Assembly (NCBI GenBank): GCA_028554795.2
Contig: CM068830.1
Location: 44,834,837-44,898,836, forward strand
Length of the DNA stretch: 64,000 bases
From: Sinohyriopsis cumingii
Taxonomy: Eukaryota > Mollusca > Bivalvia > Unionida > Unionidae
Reading direction: 5' to 3'
Under the pieces are notes generated by a model. The model worked only from the letters and a program-made list of their open reading frames with translations. It had not been told where the DNA came from and made no database searches. The position numbers were made by a program, and so were the translations under genes. Shown here in pieces: positions 12,851 to 24,829 of this stretch (positions are counted from its first letter, which is position 1; each line of letters opens with the position of its first letter).

Positions 12851-13550
12851 ATACAACAGTTCAGATGCATTCAATATACATACAACAGCTCAGATGCATT
12901 CAATACACATACAACAGTTCAGATGTAGTCAACACATATACAACAGTTCAGATGCATTCAATGCACATACAACAGTACAGATGTATTCAATACACATACA
13001 ACAGTTCAGATGTATTCAATACACATACAACAGTTCCGATGCATTCAATACACATACACCAGTTCAGATGCATTCAATATACATACAACAGCTCAGATGC
13101 ATTCAATACACATACAACAGTTCAGATGTAGTCAACACACATACAACAGTTCAGATGCATTCAATACACATACAACAGTACAGATGTATTCAATACACAT
13201 ACAACAGTTCAGATGCATTCAATACACATACAACAGTTCCGATGCATGCAATAAACATGCAACAGTTCAGATGCATTCAATACACATAGAACAGTTCCAA
13301 TGCATGCAATAAACATACAACAGTTCAGATGCATGCAATAAACATGCAACAGTTCGAATGCATGCAATAAACATACAACAGTTCAGATGCATTCAATACA
13401 CATAGAACAGTTCCGATGCATGCAATAAACATGCAACAGTTCAGAAGCATTCACTGCACATACAAATACCTATAAGTATTAGTAATTATGGAGTTAAAAC
13501 GGAAAAAAATGAAAACACAGAGACATTCAAAACTAAATTGAAACTTCTGA

Positions 13551-13624
13551 GTTAATTACACACCTAGTGGGGACAAAGATTATCACAATGATATTGAGTT
13601 AATTACACACCTAGTGGGGACAAA
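13551..13624. repeat. 47-bp short tandem repeat, about 1.6 copies
   Basis: GAGTTAATTACACACCTAGT and the following GGGGACAAA occur twice, 47 bp apart. Confidence 0.85.
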
Positions 13625-13639
13625 CAATCCATAATGTAA

Positions 13640-14088
13640 TGCTTGTATCACCTGGACGTGCCCACATTGTAAGTTAAGTTATAAAAGTTTTGTTTAATAT
13701 TGTCTAACGGCCCGTAAAATGCACAAGTGACCCAGAAAACATAACTGATGTGGAAGTAATACATTGATTTCTGAAGATCTTACAATTTCACATAAATAGG
13801 TGTTCCATACCTCGCTTTTTGTATACTACTCAATACATATGATTGACGTAAGTCAGGAAATTCTGATGTCTAATAATGGTGTACATTCACTAGAGTATAA
13901 TTTAAATTTCTACTTCGTGCAAAGTTTATGGAAATGCGGCTCTAAATCTTAAGAAAGACAATACATCATCATATAATTGTGAATAAGAGTAAGAGTGATT
14001 TTAATGACACGAATTATGGTTTCTCAATTAATTTACCTGTACATACTTACGTTGCATTTTTCTTGTCAAGTAATTGGTCATTCACGTT

Positions 14089-14090
<2 letters not shown>
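13640..14090. other. Intergenic AT-rich DNA
   Basis: No gene or repeat family recognised. Confidence 0.5.

Positions 14091-14131
<41 letters not shown>
14091..14131. repeat. (AG)n microsatellite
   Basis: About 20 perfect AG units. Confidence 0.97.
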
Positions 14132-14134
<3 letters not shown>

Positions 14135-14457
14135 TATCCATTGACTAACTCGTTTACAGGGTCAATCATCCGCTATTGTCATAAGCATTTTTAATTTGTG
14201 AAGTCGTGACTTGAAATTTTACAACAAATTTACTGCCGACCCCAATTATGTGCAGCATGCATTTATTCTAAACAAAGTTCTACATAACCTATACGTGTTA
14301 CGTATACTGTAATACAGGGTCTGACAAGGTTAACTAAGAATGTTGTTTTCCTAATCCCACCAATATTTAATGATTTTTTTTTTGTTTGCTTTATTATCTC
14401 AAAACAGCGTATATGAACTTCTTTATCAAATAATTCAGCTGTTTAAGGGCTTCATAG

Positions 14458-14641
14458 CTCAGAAATAAACAAATGATATAACGAAAAGTCAAGACGGTAA
14501 GACTCTCGACATAGCCGATCACAATGATCATTTTGGTGTCCGTGTGCGTGTCCGTCGGTCTGTACCTACGTTTGTTCAAAAAACAGATTAAAGTCAATAT
14601 TGAATCATCACTGAACATTAATCTCAATCTTAAGTTTTTCT
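14458..14641. mobile_element. 183-bp dispersed repeat, copy 1
   Basis: This stretch from CAGAAATAAAC to CAATCTTAAGTTTTT recurs at 16200-16383 with about 90% identity by eye. It includes GACATAGCCGATCACAATGA and GTGTCCGTGTGCGTGTCCGT. No terminal inverted repeats or tRNA boxes were seen. The shared sharp borders suggest a short non-autonomous transposable element. Confidence 0.75.
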
Positions 14642-14809
14642 TTACTCTTTAAAAAATTTGAGAGCTCGACAAATAACCGATCTCTTGCTGAAATATTTCA
14701 AGACTGAAGGACAGTAACATGGAATACAATTTATCCTAACAACCATTTTATTTGGACGGAAACAGCTCGCAACGGATACAATTGCTTAGTACCTTTTGTC
14801 ATCTTTATA

Positions 14810-15490
14810 CTTATGTTTTGAATAAGTGGACACCTGTTTATCATGGGCAAAATAGGTTTTTGACTATAAATGTGTGTTTGCGTGTGTTTAATAGGATACT
14901 ATAGAAAAATAAATATGTATTGATTAATATTCAGACTCCTTAATAAGTGAAAGTTTTTTCACGAATAAAATAGGTTTTTGAATATAATGTGTTTGTGTGT
15001 TTCATAGTATAATACCGAGCAATTATAAAACATTAAGATTCAAACTCCTTAATAAGTGGACACCTGTTTATCACAGACAAAATAGGTTTTTGTATATAAA
15101 TGTGTGTTTGTATGTGTTTCATAGTATAATACCGAGCAATTATAAAATTATTAAGATTCAAACTCCTTAAAAAGTGGACACCTGTTTATCACGGACAAAA
15201 TAAATTTTTGTTGTTGTTGTGGGGTTTAACGCCATTTTTCAGCACGATAGGCTATACATGGCGGCCAGTATTAATGGTGGAGGAAGAACCCGGAAAACCC
15301 CGGAAAGAACCACCGACCCACGAGAAGCTACTGGCAAGCTTTCTCACATGCCCACATTGGCTGAATCTTAGACTCGAACCGCCGCAGACAGAGGTGAAAG
15401 TTTTTGTATATAAATGTGTGTTTGTGTGTGTTTCATATTATAATACCGAGCAATTATAAAATTACTGATTAAGACTTAAACTCCTTTTGC
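14810..15490. repeat. 110-120-bp tandem repeat, about 5 copies
   Basis: Units share CTCCTTAATAAGTGGACACC, TGTTTATCAC, AAAATAGGTTTTTG, TAAATGTGTGTTTG and TATAATACCGAGCAATTATA. Starts fall near 14822, 14942, 15051 and 15170. The last unit is split by a SINE at 15215-15403. Confidence 0.9.
15215..15403 (-). mobile_element. tRNA-derived SINE inserted in a tandem repeat
   Basis: Read on the minus strand, CGGTTCGAGTCTAAG near the start is a pol III B-box. The body includes the complement of TGGTGGAGGAAGAACCCGG and GGTTTAACGCCATTTTTCA, a layout I associate with bivalve SINEs, and the end is a (CAA)n tail. The flanking TTTTTG looks like a target-site duplication, and the interrupted tandem-repeat unit resumes directly after the insert. 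Confidence 0.8.
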
Positions 15491-15939
15491 AAGCCATATT
15501 ATTTCTTGTGCAATTACCTCCTTTTACTGGATGCATTGTTGCACAGTATGTAAGTCTCCTATATTCTTAGCGCAAGCTAATCCCCATCTCGCGCATACTA
15601 GAAGTATGCAAGCTACTCATTCCTCGTTAAGTTTTCACGATAAGCAACTAAGTACTTAGGCATTTCTGAGATGACAAAGCAAGATATACTTACTGATTTC
15701 ATTTGTAGACTTCTCCATGATGGCTATGATCCCTTTAAACTGCAGCGCTGATGTTCACCCGACTGGGACAGCTACTGACCGCACAGGTCACATGCTCAAC
15801 CTGCATGTACATTAGCTGTAATCAAATACGACTTTGCTTGGAAAGCAACCAACCTTTTCCTTCCATTTCGGTATTTTTCCAGCCCTTATTGCAATTTGAT
15901 CAAGCATTCGGTTTTAGATGTATGTATGTTATGTATATT

Positions 15940-15943
<4 letters not shown>

Positions 15944-15971
<28 letters not shown>

Positions 15972-15972
15972 G
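15944..15972. repeat. (GT)n microsatellite
   Basis: About 14 GT units directly preceding a SINE body. Confidence 0.95.
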
Positions 15973-16199
15973 CTTTAACAATTTTTCAGTCATGCCGCTA
16001 CGATGTTTGCAGTGTGACAGTTTATAGTGATGTCTGGCACAATGGCTTCATGCCGCAGACATGTAGCATTATGTCCCACCCAGTCACATTATACTGACAC
16101 CAGACCGACCAGTCCTAACACTAACCTCTTAATGCTGAGCGCCGAGCGAGGCAGCTGTTAGTACCATTTTTGTAAGTCGTTGGTATGACTCGGCAGGGG
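15973..16199 (-). mobile_element. SINE body, family shared with 46402-46595
   Basis: Contains CACCAGACCGACCAGTCCTA, ACACTAACCTCTTAATGCTG and CAGCTGTTAGTACCATTTTT, all of which recur with small changes at 46425-46500. The tRNA-like head lies on the right in minus orientation: the A-box-like GGCCTAGTAGTTAGAGCG is still visible at about 16387-16412, beyond an interrupting 183-bp repeat. The B-box part seems lost at the interruption. Confidence 0.8.
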
Positions 16200-16383
16200 A
16201 TCAGAAATAAACAACTGATATAATGAAAAGTCAAGACGGTAAGACTCTCGACATAGCCGATCACAGTGATCATTTTGGTGTCCGTGTGCGTGTCCGTCGG
16301 TCTGTACGTACGTTTGTTCAACTAACAGATTAAATCAATTATTAACTTATCACTGTACATTAATCTCAATCTTAAGTTTTTTC
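16200..16383. mobile_element. 183-bp dispersed repeat, copy 2, nested in a SINE
   Basis: Matches 14458-14641 with the same borders. It separates the body of a SINE from its tRNA-like head and so inserted later than, or with partial loss of, that SINE. Confidence 0.75.
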
Positions 16384-16418
16384 TAGTCGGACGCTCTAAC
16401 TACTAGGCCACTGGAACG

Positions 16419-16546
<128 letters not shown>

Positions 16547-16629
16547 TTATAGTGCATGCGTTAAGTTTTTTGGTGCGTCAGATGGAGCATGTTTGGATAA
16601 CAATTTCTTGTGACCGTTTTAGCGATGTA

Positions 16630-17180
16630 TTAATCTGTGTTGTTAAGAAATTAAAGTGCATTTCTCCGAGTTGTACATACAGATTCTAGCGATCAGTGAT
16701 ATGAAAATTTATCCATTATTAGTTCACTATAATGTGTGCCCTCTAAGTTCAGGTAATTACCCAGGGCAGAAATTTTAAAAGTTTGTATCGCCACTTTTGA
16801 AATTTCGAAGGAGATATGTGGACCAGGGCAAAAACAGCAACAATCGAGAGGATGTCCATACGTGTTGATCATTAGTTTCACAGGAGGTGAAATTATATAC
16901 GTACAGATATTATTTGGTTGGGACTGAAGGGGTCAATAAAAGGTGAAATTATATAGAAACACTGGTTGAGTGCGAGTAAAAGGTTCAGTAGAAAGGTGAG
17001 ACTATACTGGGACCAGTCACAATAGATACTCGAGGTCACTGACATTGTGCGCACCTTTATTTTTTAAACGTTTGTCTTTGAGAGTATAGAGCGAATATAT
17101 AGGGCTGAAAATATTTTCCTGAGTGCTCTGGCAAACATTTGCCTTACGAAAGCTGTTCTTGATTAATATGTTTATATGAT
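16630..17180. other. Intergenic DNA
   Basis: Only a short repeated phrase (AGGTGAAATTATATA at about 16885 and 16940) was noticed. No gene. Confidence 0.5.
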
Positions 17181-17182
17181 CA

Positions 17183-17183
<1 letters not shown>

Positions 17184-17254
<71 letters not shown>
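17184..17254. repeat. (AT)n microsatellite
   Basis: About 70 bp of AT units. Confidence 0.97.
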
Positions 17255-17257
<3 letters not shown>

Positions 17258-18329
17258 TTTTAGGAAAGCTCAACAAATATGACCTTTGTAAAAACAGAAT
17301 TATTTTGTACTTACCGAGGCCAGATTAAAGGAGGAACAAATGAATGGAACTGTTGCCACCGCAACGCTGCGAAAAGATACTTTTTTTGGGTGGGGCGTGC
17401 GCTATCATTGAAATTCATTTAGAGCCTCTTTCCTAATTATTATGCCATTGATACTTCCATAACACTTGCAGTTCAAAAATTTTAGTACACCTAATGGCAC
17501 AGCTGTGCACATTTTAAACCAGCTGATACTGTTTGCTTAAGTGCCTGCATAGCTGACTTTGTATCTGCAGTAAGGATAAATAAGGCAAAAACACGTTTAT
17601 AAACACAGATAATCCCATCACAAAAAATGTAAACTCGTAATGTAACATCACAACGGATTGTATTATCAGCATGATACAAATAAACTTAAAATCATAATCC
17701 ACGTGATGAACATGGACTATTTATCCTCATGATGTGTGTAAGCGGGTGTCACGCTACCCACGGTCCACTTTGTAGAAACCTTACACAAAGTCCCCTGTTC
17801 TTGCAAGAGGTGTGTGTTAGCATTTTGTACCTTCTTTCAAGGTGTCCGTTTAATTCGGTTCTCGTTATCTAGAGATTGACAGCCCTCGATATTATTGCCC
17901 GGTTCGAGTAAATATAAATATAAGTGGTGAAACTTATAGGTGGAATAGATAGAGATCTAAGCAGATATATAGAACAAACCAACACAAGCCCCCGTACATG
18001 TAAACAAACAATTTAATAAATTACATAAAACAACCGTGAGAATTCATTACATCAGGAATATACACTGCTTTTAGAAATAAACTTTCACCGAATTACAGAA
18101 AAAAGAACACACATAGATTTAAATAAAGTAGCCGATCTGTTTTACAGATAGATTTAGTTCATCATAGGATTGAGTGAACAATCGAAGTCAATGCCTTGTA
18201 CAATTACATGACCTGTTTCTTCGTTCACTCCACTTCCACTGTAGCTGTTCCTTCAACTTTCGTCGTTCTTCCCGCTTTCGGTTCTCACTCTGTGCGTAGC
18301 ACGTAGATTCACAGATACCTGGATCTCAT

Positions 18330-18440
18330 GATAAGTACGTCTCACTAACGTCTCAGAATACGTCTCAGAATAATACGTCGCACCATACGTCGCAGAGATA
18401 ATTCGTCACAGGAATAATACGTATCAGCAAACGTCGCAGG
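18330..18440. repeat. Subterminal CGTCTC/CGTCGC word cluster, left arm
   Basis: ACGTCTCA, ACGTCTCAG, ACGTCGCA and TTCGTCACAG words recur every 12-20 bp. The mirror cluster, rich in CTGAGACGTAT, lies at 21500-21620 in the other arm. Such clusters are typical of transposase-binding subterminal repeats. Confidence 0.65.
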
Positions 18441-19639
18441 AGCTATTTTCTCCCTTTCAAAAAATAGAAATAGAGACAACCTAAATTTCCTGTTGTTTAT
18501 GAATATAGGGGCTTTTGCATTATTCTCCCTCGTTATCAGATCTTAATATCGGTGCTAAACAGTTGTTAAGGCTATCAGTCGGCTCCACATGTCCTATAAT
18601 GACCCTAGTTAGTTTAATGGCTATTTCATCACGCATTAACATCACGCAGTAACACCATACGAGGCATAACGGTTCCGAGCCAGCCTCAATTTACACAAGT
18701 GAATAAATGACATACATTATATGCCTTACTACGTCATGTTCGGGGAAATAAAAACTCAACCTTAATCATAAGTGAAATCTTCTAAATTCGGTGAATTCAC
18801 GCGGATTCTCGTAACTCATATTAACTAATGTAATGCATGAAATTCATAGGACCTAATTCTTATGCAAACAAGACGACAAAATTAAAACAATTCGTCAAAC
18901 CTATCTAAAGATTAATGTACGACTTCCTATGCATAAACTCAACACAGTTTTACTTCATAAAGCAAATTGATATACGAATGTAGAAATTAAATTCATGCAA
19001 ATATAAGTAAATAATTTCAACAAAGCATTATATATGGCATCAACAAATTGCATGGAATTGTCACAACTACCTTTGCTTTCAACGTTCCTCGCTTCCATCG
19101 CCAAATGTGTTCGTCGGGTTTTCTTCGAAAACAGTCCTCTTGGATAAGTTTAATGAGAGATTCTCTCCCAAATTTCTCCCGGAGTCATCTTTACACTTAT
19201 TTTCTCTTGCAGAAAACCTTTGATTGATTAAAATTTTCGATGTGGGCGATATTAAAACTAGGAAATTTAGTGTGGGAAACACGCCCCTTATTTAGCGTAA
19301 CCAATCAGGATTAAGTATATTTACCGCCTTTTTCCAGAGGCGCCAAATCTGGGGTCAATTTTACCTTCTACGTTGCGTCTACGGGTTAATGGAAAGTCTC
19401 AATTTGTGACAGTTTTACCATGAAATCAGAGTTTACCGTGTCCTTAATAGTCCTTCTGGCTGCTCTACAAACAAATGCTTAATTAAGAATGTAATTCTCC
19501 CCTCGAAAAGACATTACCGAACAGGGCAGTATGGCGATTTGATACGCGTCTGTCCCCATAAATCTAATTAATTGTTCTCTGTTCTCAAGTAATGTGTTCT
19601 TCATAGATCGCCAGAAATTTGCCCCTTTACAATGTGCAT

Positions 19640-19960
19640 GAACCAAATATCATGATTCACATGATATACATGACACAATAGCCCAATGCACATGATGAGC
19701 ATGAACCTAATATCCTGGTCTGCATGATTTACACGAACCAAATATCATGATCCTTGTAGTATACATGAATCCATTTTACAATCCTCATGATATACACGTA
19801 CTAATATCATGATATACATGATATACATGACCCAATATATCGATCCATGGTGAACATGAACCGAATATCCTGCATCACATAATATTTATAAACCTAATGT
19901 TATGATCCACATAATGTGCATGCATCTAGTCACATAATCCACATGATGTGCCTGATTACT
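19640..19960. repeat. Degenerate minisatellite in the foldback spacer
   Basis: Repeated CATGATATACATGAACC, AATATCATGATCC and CACATGAT words at roughly 30-40 bp spacing, strongly degenerate. Confidence 0.7.
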
Positions 19961-22374
19961 GTGCATGTAATATCATATAAAATTGTTGCATACTGATACA
20001 ATAGCGATGCTGATAACAATATCATTATATGATAATTGTTTTCGTATGTAGTTACATAAAGAATGCAGTTCCATGGTGACGGTGGACAAAATAGAAGCAC
20101 GTAACAAAATTACGGTATTGGTTGAAATGTAACCGTAATTATTAACATACAGCAATAGCTTTGCATGCAACATAAAACAAACCACTTCAACTTTGTTGTT
20201 TTCTGCTAGACGTTTCTGTATATATATAAAGCTTGATCTATGGATAAACGTTATGACATCAGACTTAACAGTTTATCAAAGCAGCATAGAGGTATGCCAA
20301 TATTACAAATGCAAATAACTTCACTGTGAAGATGGCACATTTCTGGCGATCTATGAAGAACACATTAGTTTGAGACCAGAGAACAATTAATTAGATTTAT
20401 GGGGACAGGTGCATATCAAATCGCCATACTGACATGACCGGTAATGTCTTTTCGAGGGGAGGATTTTATTCTTAATTAAGCATTCATTTATTTAGCCAAT
20501 AGAATACTGGTGGAAGCAAAAGCTAACTTTGATTCCATATTGTGAATGTCAGGATTGAAAGATTGCAGAACTCTGTTACTCAAACTACAATGTCAAGCTG
20601 ACCACGAATTTGGCGCCTCTGGAAAAATGCGGCAAATATTTTTAATCCTGATAGGGTTCGCTAGATAAGGGGCGTGTTTCCCACACTAAATTTCCTAGTA
20701 TTAATATCGCCCACATCGAAATGTTCAATCAGTCTAAACTTTTCTGCAAGAGAAAAGAAGTGTAAGAAGATTCCGAGAGTAAATTTGAGAGAAATTCTCT
20801 CGTAAAACTGTTGTCCAAGAGGGCTGTTGTGAGAGGAAAACCGACGAACAAATTTGGCGGTTAAAGCGAGGAACGCTGAAACCTCAAATGTATTTGTGAA
20901 AATTCATGTAATTTGTTGATGCCATATATAATTCATTTATTTACTTATATTTGCATGAATCTATTTGCTACGTTCGTATATGAATTTGCTTTATGAAGTA
21001 TAACTGTGTTGAGTTTATGCATAGGAAGTCGTAGATAAGTTTGACAAATTGTTTGAACTGTCGTCTTGTTTGCGTAAGAATTAGATTATAAGAATTTCAT
21101 GCATTAAATTCGTTAATATGAGTTTCGAGAATCCGTGTGATTTCACCGAATTTAGAAGATTTCACGTATTATTAAGGTTGATTGTGTATAGACTGAAATG
21201 ACGTAGTAATACATATAATGTATCTCATTGATTCACTTGTGTAAATTGAGGCTGGCTCGGAACCGTTATGCCTCGTGTAGTGTTAATGGTTGGTGTTAAT
21301 GCGAGATGAATTAGCCATTAAACTAACTAGGGTCATTATTGGACATGTGTTACCGATTGATACCCTTAGCATATGTTTAGCACCGATAGTAAGAACTGAA
21401 AACGCGAGGGGATAATGCAACCCCCTGTTTTCATAAACAAAAGAAAATTTAGGTTGTCTCTATTTATACTTTTTTAAAAGGGAGCAAATAGCTCCTGTGA
21501 GGTATAATATCTCTGAGACGTATCATGTGAAATATTGTCTCTGCGACTTATCCTGTGACGTTTTAACTCTGAGACGTATCCTGAGACGTATAGTGAGACG
21601 TATTATCCTGAGATCCAGGTATCTTCGAATCTACGTGCTACGCACAGCGTTGAGGACCGAAAGAAACAAGACAGATGGGAGTCGAAGGAACAGCTACAGT
21701 GGAAGTGGAGTGAACCGGAGAAGCAGGTTATACAATTGTACAAGGCATTGACTTCGATTGTTCACTTGATCCTATGATGAACTAAATCTATCAGTATAAC
21801 AGATCGGCTACTTTATTTAAATATATTTGTGTTTTGTAATTCGGTGAAAGTTTTATTTCAAGAAGCAGAGTATATTCCTGATGCAGTGAATTCTCACAGT
21901 TGTTTTATGTAATTGATTAAATTGTTGTTTACATGCACCGGGGCACGTGTTGGTCTGTTCTATATCTCTGCTCAGATCTCTGTCTATTCCACCTATAAGT
22001 TTAACCACTTATATTTATATTTACTCGAACCGGGCAATACTATCAAGGGGGGTCAACCTCTAGATAACGAGAACCAAATTAGGAGGACACCTTGAAGGTA
22101 CAATCCACCAACCCACAAACCTCTTGCAATGTGGGTCGCTTACATTCACCTTACGCCAGTCACTCTCTCAGACGTTCATTATATCTGTATAGCGCACCCT
22201 GTGCCATACTTATAGCATTTACCAACATGCCTTTGTGTATTCGATAAGTCTATGATCTTCAACCTGTAAAAACGGTTTGCTTTGTTGAATACTCATTCAG
22301 TTATTATTCTATGTACATCTAGTGATTGGGCACTTTTCCCGTACTTTTGTATCCAATGATCCTTATTTGGACTG

Positions 22375-22865
22375 ACCAACATTATAATTGCTGATGGACA
22401 GGTAATATACTTGTATTAAGGCACGGTCTAACACTGTAATTACTGATAGACAGGTATTGTATGAAGACACCGATCAATATTCTAGTTATGGACAGGTACT
22501 GTAAATAGACTAAGGCACGGAACAAGATATGGACATATAAAATCATTGTGTAAAGGCAAAGACCAACATAATTACTGATGGACAGGTAATTTAATTGTAG
22601 TAAGGCACGGGTCAACATTGTAATTACTTTTGGACAGATATTACAACTGTACAAAGGCACGGACTAACGTAATTACTGATCGACAGGTAATATAATTGTA
22701 TTAAGGCACGAACCAACGAAATTACTGATGGACAGGTAATTTAATTGTATTAAGGAACGGGTCAACATTGTAATTACTTTTGGACAGGTACAATAATTGT
22801 GTTAAGACACTGACCTACATTGTAATTTCCCATGGAGATGTAATATAATTGTATGATTGTAATAA
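22375..22865. repeat. Degenerate 55-60-bp minisatellite
   Basis: Eight or so units built from TAATTACTGATGGACAGGTA, ATATAATTGTATTAAGGCAC and GGACCAACAT with many differences. Confidence 0.85.
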
Positions 22866-24430
22866 GGCTCAATCTCTTGGAATAAATAAATTCATAGGTA
22901 GATTTTTTTTATTATGATAGCATTTGAAAGGAAGTAATCAGATTTTCCAGGTGATCACTGGAAGTCAGTCAAAATATTACTGATGGACAGACAGACAGAC
23001 TAGTGATGACTGACAGTTGAATATATATGGTGTCACAACTGAATGGACAGACAAATGATAGCTGACAAACTGACAGTCTAGTGATCATTAATAGGAAGAG
23101 AGATAGACAGAGGAAGAGGGTGATAAATATATTACTTTTTTACATATCTCAGAAAGCAATAGAAAGAATGAAAGAAACAAAAGACTTCCTGTATGGCAGT
23201 CAATTTGTTTGTGTTTCTCTAATCGAGAGTGTGTGGATTTGTACGTGTGTTTATGTATTTGAATATGGAAAAGAGACAGAAGAGAACAGCTAACGGAGAT
23301 TAAAAAAATCAATTGGTCTGACGTAGATAAAGACGATAGAGGGCCATAAATGTATTAAGGAACTTAATTTCCAGTGCTAGAAGAAACAGTTTTGATTTTT
23401 GCCATTCCCTCCTTCTTCATAAAATATAAATATTCATATCGAGTAATAAATGTAACTCAATGCTTTGAAATCTTGGTGGAAATGTATAAATGCACACTAT
23501 TAATTCTATATAATATTTAAGATTAAGCAAAAGTATAACTGACTCCTTATATGGGGGTCAAACAGAAAGCTTTTGTACCCTTGCACATTTCTTAACATAA
23601 CCCGTCCTCAAGGAATTTCTTAGTTTTGGTGTAAGAGAATAGGTGCATTTCTTTGTGCTAGGTCCATGATTATATCTTTCTTCCGTTACGTTTTCTGCTC
23701 AGTTTGCTATGTCGTGGACTTCGTTATGTCCGTTTACAGACAATGAATTGCTCAAAACCACACGACTTTCAAACGTAAATGACTCAATGACCCCGTCAGG
23801 GCAACAACAATTACATTACGATGACATGGGGTCTCAAAGGTCAAAGACTCAATGACCCCAACAGGTCAAACAAACACTTACATATCTATGTCATGGCCAT
23901 CTGACAAAGGTACTCAAAGGTCAATGGGGCATCAGACACCATATACAGGTTATCGTATGAAAGTGTAAGAGGCTGACAGACGTATTTTGAAATTTTATTT
24001 GACGCTAAGGTTTCAAATACTACTGGACAATTTTGAAGAAAATGGATACGCATATGTGTGAAATATTTGAATATCAGCATACGGCATGTAGTTTTCTTTT
24101 ATACACCAAAGTTGTGCAAAATCATACGAATGAAAACTTTAATGGATTTTAAGTTGACCAACCAGTTCAAAGAGATCATCCCTACACAATGATCAGCAGA
24201 CAGGAGTATCTGAAAGCATATTTTAAAACATATAAATTCAAATTGACATAACAGACTATTTTAGCCGCTATGTCAGCTTCTCAGCTTATGTGAAAAAGAA
24301 TGAAAGCAATGTATTTTCATATTGTCTTAATGTTTGAATGTAGTGGTGTCCAGTTAAATTTTATACTTTTGTAATTATTGGTAACCCTTCAATTTTAATT
24401 AATAGTTGAAATAATGCATTTATGAGCCGG
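22866..24430. other. Intergenic DNA with small local repeats
   Basis: GACAGACAGAC words at 22985-23075 and a duplicated phrase CTCAATGACCCC with AAAGGTCAA at 23785-23925. No gene recognised. Confidence 0.5.
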
Positions 24431-24434
24431 AAAT

Positions 24435-24818
24435 ATGGTATTCATCTCTGAAGATGAGGAAGGGAGATGTGAAGAAGAACGTTTGGAAAGGTGTTGTTAT
24501 GACCTAACTAATCTGTCTACTGATGTAGAACCAAATAAATTATACGAAGTTTTAAAGGAAAAGAAGCAGTTCAGGATTTCAAAGTCATCTTTTAAACGAC
24601 GCCTTTAAAATCAAGATATGTCGCCATTACGAAATCCAGTTCCATGCCGTTTCGGGAGGACCAAAGGGGTGTCTGAAGTTAACGATCAACAGGACGGAGG
24701 CCTCATAGATTTAACACAATTACTTAGAACAAATGGAGTTGAGGATATGTACAAATGTTGTACTGATGTTAGTCGACAATTTCCAGTTTTATTGATAGCA
24801 CCTTGCAGAAAAATATAG
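24435..24818 (+). pseudogene. Unrecognised open frame with one internal stop
   Basis: A single frame runs from ATG 24435 (MVFISEDEEGRCEEERLERC) through an in-frame TAA at 24606-24608 and on to TAG at 24818, about 127 codons. The first part is acidic and helix-rich and the second part is mixed. I do not recognise a family. It could be a decayed exon or chance. Confidence 0.2.
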
Positions 24819-24829
24819 AATGGCAAACA

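Larger units (their letters stand above)
8407..13466. repeat. 29-bp satellite array 2
   Basis: About 5.06 kb of the same 29-bp satellite. It begins with the same transition as array 1 (ACAACAATACAGATGCATTC). It contains an 811-bp higher-order duplication (about 11215-12850) and an inverted block at 10012-10203. Its right edge (13240-13466) consists of diverged monomers with ATGCATGCAATAAACATGCA, as is usual at satellite borders. Forward open frames of up to 382 codons are artefacts of the stop-free unit. Confidence 0.97.
17801..22129. mobile_element. 4.3-kb foldback element with 1.8-kb inverted arms
   Basis: The left arm (about 17801-19621) and right arm (about 20336-22129) are reverse complements along nearly their whole length. 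Examples are AAGTAGCCGATCTGTTTTAC with its complement near 21800, and TGTGTTCTTCATAGATCGCC at the inner left end with GGCGATCTATGAAGAACACA at the inner right end. Scattered substitutions and indels separate the arms, so this is an old element rather than an assembly foldback. The arms carry clustered ACGTCTCAG/CTGAGACGT words (about 18330-18440 and 21500-21620). The spacer of about 714 bp codes for nothing. No transposase frame is present, so it is non-autonomous. Confidence 0.9.

Noticed and set aside
4816..13312. Plus-strand open frames of 60-382 codons with a 29-residue repeat
   Set aside because: The 29-bp satellite unit has no stop in any forward frame, so long frames arise in all three frames at once. 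Chance of such a unit is roughly one in four. No start, promoter or codon bias supports coding.
4830..13466. CRISPR array
   Set aside because: Repeats are contiguous 29-bp monomers without spacers, in eukaryotic DNA without cas genes.
17801..22129. Assembly foldback artefact
   Set aside because: The arms differ by many substitutions and indels and enclose a unique spacer; a chimeric read would give nearly identical arms.
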